Assembly (NCBI RefSeq): GCF_020034665.1
Contig: NZ_JAIQDI010000001.1
Location: 1,984,001 to 2,048,000 of the forward strand
Length of the DNA: 64,000 nucleotides
From: Niabella beijingensis
Lineage (GTDB): Bacteria > Bacteroidota > Bacteroidia > Chitinophagales > Chitinophagaceae
Direction of reading: 5' to 3'
Below the pieces are notes generated by a model. It did not search any database. It worked only from the letters and a program-made list of their open reading frames with translations, and had not been told where the DNA came from. Made by a program: the position numbers and the translations under genes. Shown one piece after another: positions 61,649-64,000 of this stretch (positions within the stretch are counted from its first letter, which is position 1; every line of letters starts with the position of its first letter).

Positions 61649-61690
61649 AAAGGCGGTTACTGTTAGAAACTGTTAGATAGTAAAAAATCT
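61649..61690 (-). repeat. Conserved ~40-bp repeat, copy C, upstream of the traE operon
   Basis: Plus strand: AAAGGCGGTTACTGTTAGA followed by AACTGTTAGATAGTAAAAA. It lies 59-100 bases upstream of the first gene of the right transfer block, in the same orientation and at a distance like copy A before traK. A shared promoter/operator for the two halves of the split operon is the best guess. Confidence 0.7.
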
Positions 61691-61693
61691 TTT

Positions 61694-62527
61694 TTACATG
61701 GCATTTTCGTTGTCGCGGTCAATGCGTCGTTCAAGGCAAGATTTCAGAGCATCCAGAAAAGGAGTATTGTTCTTTTTACGAAGCCGGATATCTTCGTATG
61801 TTTTATAGATATTACTGAACCGGACATTAAATACCGTTGAGAAATATTCAGCTACTTTCTTTATATCCAGTTGCCCGTTGTTGAATGCACGGTATTCATG
61901 CAGCGCATAAATAAGTTCGATCAGTTCTGACTTAGATGAAGTCCAGGAAAGAGTTAATACCTTACCTTTTGTTTGAGAAGTGGGCAAAGCGGGGGCAGTA
62001 GTCAACCTCGAGTAATGATCTTTTAAAAGTTCATAGGCATGAAATCTTGCAACGACTGCACTCATTGGAGTGTTAGACTTACTGTCATAATGAATTTGCT
62101 GTTCATCCAGGAAAAGCGGTTCCTCGCCTCCCTTTCTAGTAAAATAATGTTCGTCAAGATCAGATAGTCCCATCTTATAATACTGCCAAAATGAATATTG
62201 GCTCTGATAAAACACTTCAGCATGTTGTAATTCCTTTTCATAAGATAAAGAACGATCAGAAGAAAAGGATTTTGTTTGCATCCGGAGTTGCATCAGGTAA
62301 AAAATAAGCCTGCCATCAAACTGGGGTTTTAACTTTTTGAAGAAGCGAATTTCTGCTGTTATTGAATCAAAATCAGATTTTGTTAGCATGGACTTTAGCT
62401 GGGCAATCGATTCAGAAGTAATTAGAATTGCCTGTTGAATACTAAATAAATCATCTTCAGCAAGACCTGAAAGTGCAGACAATTTGTTATTCATTTCTTC
62501 CAGGAGTTTGAGGGTTTCTATTATCAT
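61694..62527 (-). CDS. rteC: RteC-family regulator of excision/transfer
   Basis: 277 residues, helical. LTLSWTSSKSELIELIYALHEYRAFN and FNVRFSNIYKTYEDIRLRKKNNTPFLD (in parts) are the RteC C-terminal pattern; the N-terminal ~150 residues are the less conserved half. In CTnDOT, RteC turns on excision genes after RteA/B signalling. Here no rteA/rteB pair is in view. Length near 220-290 is normal. Upstream are two 22-bp-spaced repeats. Confidence 0.88.
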   Translation of the reverse strand: MIIETLKLLEEMNNKLSALSGLAEDDLFSIQQAILITSESIAQLKSMLTKSDFDSITAEIRFFKKLKPQFDGRLIFYLMQLRMQTKSFSSDRSLSYEKELQHAEVFYQSQYSFWQYYKMGLSDLDEHYFTRKGGEEPLFLDEQQIHYDSKSNTPMSAVVARFHAYELLKDHYSRLTTAPALPTSQTKGKVLTLSWTSSKSELIELIYALHEYRAFNNGQLDIKKVAEYFSTVFNVRFSNIYKTYEDIRLRKKNNTPFLDALKSCLERRIDRDNENAM

Positions 62528-62591
62528 GTTTGTTGGTTTGAGGTGGACAAATGTTTTACAACATCTGTAGCCCCAAAGACTAAGCCTACCA

Positions 62592-62637
62592 TGCTACGTA
62601 AAAACCACTATTTTGCTACGCAAAAATGACTAATTTT
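62592..62637 (-). promoter_or_regulatory. Direct repeats upstream of rteC
   Basis: TGCTACGTAAAAACCACTA at 62592 and TGCTACGCAAAAATGACTA at 62614, exactly 22 bases apart (about two helical turns), on the same DNA face. They lie about 65-110 bases upstream of the rteC start. An activator site for rteC is the likely meaning. Confidence 0.5.
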
Positions 62638-62661
62638 CTTACCGGTCATTAAATACGTAGG

Positions 62662-63639
62662 TCACAAACCTAATTTTTGGCAGAGTTCAACACGGTTTGA
62701 TACCCTTATTTTATAGAAAATGTTTTGGAGATGCTTTGCCACAGTCCGCTCCGCTATAGATAATCTCCCCGCGACCCCTTTGTATGTTTCCCCCATAAAC
62801 ACCAAAAATGCAATTTCCTTTTCTCTGCTGGTAAGCTGATACTGGGAACAGTTAAGCCTGAATTTTTCTTCCCTGTTTAACTGTTCAATTTCCCGTGTCC
62901 GCTTTTCAACTTCCTGCTGTAGGATCAGGTTCCACTTCTTTAGGTATAGCTCGGATTCAAGTAGGCGTTTATGTTCCTGTCTCAATTGAACTATGTTGCG
63001 TTTTAAGTGAAGGGCAAGCAACAATAAAAATCCGGTATTAGTGGCAGTCGCTTCTATCGCTTGGCCCAAATCGAAGTAAGTAATTAAAGGGAGCATAAGC
63101 CAGGGACTTAAGCAGAACGCCAGAACAATTAGCTCTTCCCTCGCTTCCCTGGATTTGATCTGATTGTTATATTTAAGACGTATTGCCCGGTGTACCGAAT
63201 ACAAAACCCATATAGAATATAAAGTTGGTACAATAAGAATATTTTTGGCAACACCTATATCTCCTGTTAGGCCAAAAACAATTACAAAAACAAGATAGGA
63301 GGTCGCAAGGAAAACGAAAACCCCAACTTTCGCATGAAATTTCATTAGTTTTAGGTCGAACCCTTTATATACGTAGTACGGGAAATAACAAGGGGTGAAA
63401 AAGCCTGTTGCATATGCAATACATTCCTGAAGAAAAAAACCTCCGGGGAGTTTTGCATCTGGCAGCAGCCCGCCGGAAACGTTATACGCCAAAAGGAACA
63501 GACATAGGTACAGGTCAAGAATAATCGTTTTGTCGTCTTTCCTTGCCAGGCGATATATGCATAGGTAAGACAGGATAACGAATTCGATACAAACAAAACA
63601 GAATGTAATCAAATGCATTTCTGTGCCTGGAATAAGCAT
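62662..63639 (-). CDS. Membrane-bound LuxR-type transcription regulator
   Basis: 325 residues: seven hydrophobic helices in about 1-230, a coiled linker (LRQEHKRLLESELYLKKW), then a LuxR-type helix-turn-helix (QLTSREKEIAFLVFMGETYK and SIAERTVAKHLQNIFYKI, about 262-325). A seven-helix sensor joined straight to a DNA-binding domain is a known Bacteroidota layout. It lies directly upstream of rteC and may read an envelope signal for transfer. Confidence 0.83.
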   Translation of the reverse strand: MLIPGTEMHLITFCFVCIEFVILSYLCIYRLARKDDKTIILDLYLCLFLLAYNVSGGLLPDAKLPGGFFLQECIAYATGFFTPCYFPYYVYKGFDLKLMKFHAKVGVFVFLATSYLVFVIVFGLTGDIGVAKNILIVPTLYSIWVLYSVHRAIRLKYNNQIKSREAREELIVLAFCLSPWLMLPLITYFDLGQAIEATATNTGFLLLLALHLKRNIVQLRQEHKRLLESELYLKKWNLILQQEVEKRTREIEQLNREEKFRLNCSQYQLTSREKEIAFLVFMGETYKGVAGRLSIAERTVAKHLQNIFYKIRVSNRVELCQKLGL

Positions 63640-63649
63640 AACCCAACTT

Positions 63650-64000
63650 TTATCGCTGATGCTTCAAAAAATATAATGGATACCCCAAATCAATAGTTTT
63701 ATATGTTGCAAATCCATTTTCTTTATACCACGGCAGATTTATTTCGGTGGAAGTCTCAAGGCAGATTGTCCTTCCTAATGCCTGACCCCGCTGGATAAGT
63801 TCGCTGAGTAATACAGTGCCGATGCCATTTCCTTGCGCCAATGGATCTACTCCTATATACCACAGGTAGTATAATTTCGAGTTAGGATGATGTCTTTTTA
63901 TTATTGATTCACGTTTTATTGCTTTCGAAAGGTTTTTCAAACCGATGCACGTAAAAACCAGGCGGAGGTCCTGAAATATGCTTAAAAGGGTTGTCCTCTT
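63650..64000 (-). CDS. GNAT acetyltransferase, 5' end beyond the window
   Basis: The frame is open to the right edge, giving at least 116 residues; the first visible are KRTTLLSIFQDLRLVF. LWYIGVDPLAQGNGIGTVLL holds the acetyl-CoA-binding Q-x-x-G-x-G, here QGNGIG, and LETSTEINLPWYKENGF is the usual end. Substrate unknown. It reads toward the LuxR-type gene, 10 bases away. Confidence 0.85.
   Translation of the reverse strand, partial: KRTTLLSIFQDLRLVFTCIGLKNLSKAIKRESIIKRHHPNSKLYYLWYIGVDPLAQGNGIGTVLLSELIQRGQALGRTICLETSTEINLPWYKENGFATYKTIDLGYPLYFLKHQR

Noticed and set aside
1..64000. CRISPR arrays, tRNA or rRNA genes
   Set aside because: No regular spaced repeats or recognisable RNA gene sequence were seen.

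Overview
The window looks like part of a large integrative conjugative element from a Bacteroidota bacterium, probably of the Sphingobacteriia/Chitinophagia side. The support is a CTnDOT-type transfer region (TraE, F, G, J, K, M, N), an RteC regulator, TonB receptors with carboxypeptidase-like N-terminal domains, and AT-rich DNA with Bacteroidota-style TAnnTTTG boxes. No integrase, relaxase, transposase, rRNA or tRNA was found in the window.

The right arm (52810-64000, all minus strand) holds a GNAT acetyltransferase cut by the window edge, a membrane LuxR-type regulator, rteC, then a transfer operon: a small membrane protein, traE, traF, traG, a lipoprotein, three related secreted TraI-like proteins interleaved with a hypothetical protein and a PAPS-reductase-like PP-loop protein, and traJ. 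The left arm (1-7492) continues in canonical order with traK, a TraL-like gene, traM and traN, followed by four unrecognised proteins with basic C-terminal tails.

Between traJ and traK, which normally adjoin, lie about 45 kb of cargo. From left to right: a siderophore-type TonB receptor; a lipid-A-modification pair (phosphoethanolamine transferase and PAP2 phosphatase), an S41 peptidase and a DUF2490 protein; metal module 1 (P1B-4 ATPase, broken LTA-synthase gene, CzcD, bestrophin, SpoIIAA-like protein, CzcB, CzcA-CzcC fusion, small membrane protein, Cys-rich DUF6660-like protein); a patch of gene debris with an AraC regulator, a RibD/DHFR-like reductase, a zinc-ribbon protein and a flavin-type oxidase; a plus-strand copper-acquisition operon (Cys protein, Met-rich lipoprotein, OprC-like TonB receptor) and a MerR-type operator; metal module 2 (small membrane protein, PAP2, AAA NTPase, ATP-cone nuclease, P1B-2 ATPase, CHAD-like protein, MgtC, bestrophin, broken methyltransferase, HD protein, CzcB, CzcA-CzcC fusion, DUF6660-like protein); and a retropepsin-like protease.

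The two metal modules share six gene families but have diverged well beyond a recent duplication. The RND transport motifs point to divalent Zn/Co/Cd-type metals rather than copper, while the plus-strand operon points to copper uptake. A conserved repeat of about 40 bp occurs upstream of both halves of the split transfer operon and once inside the cargo. Several genes in the cargo are visibly decaying by single-base frameshifts.
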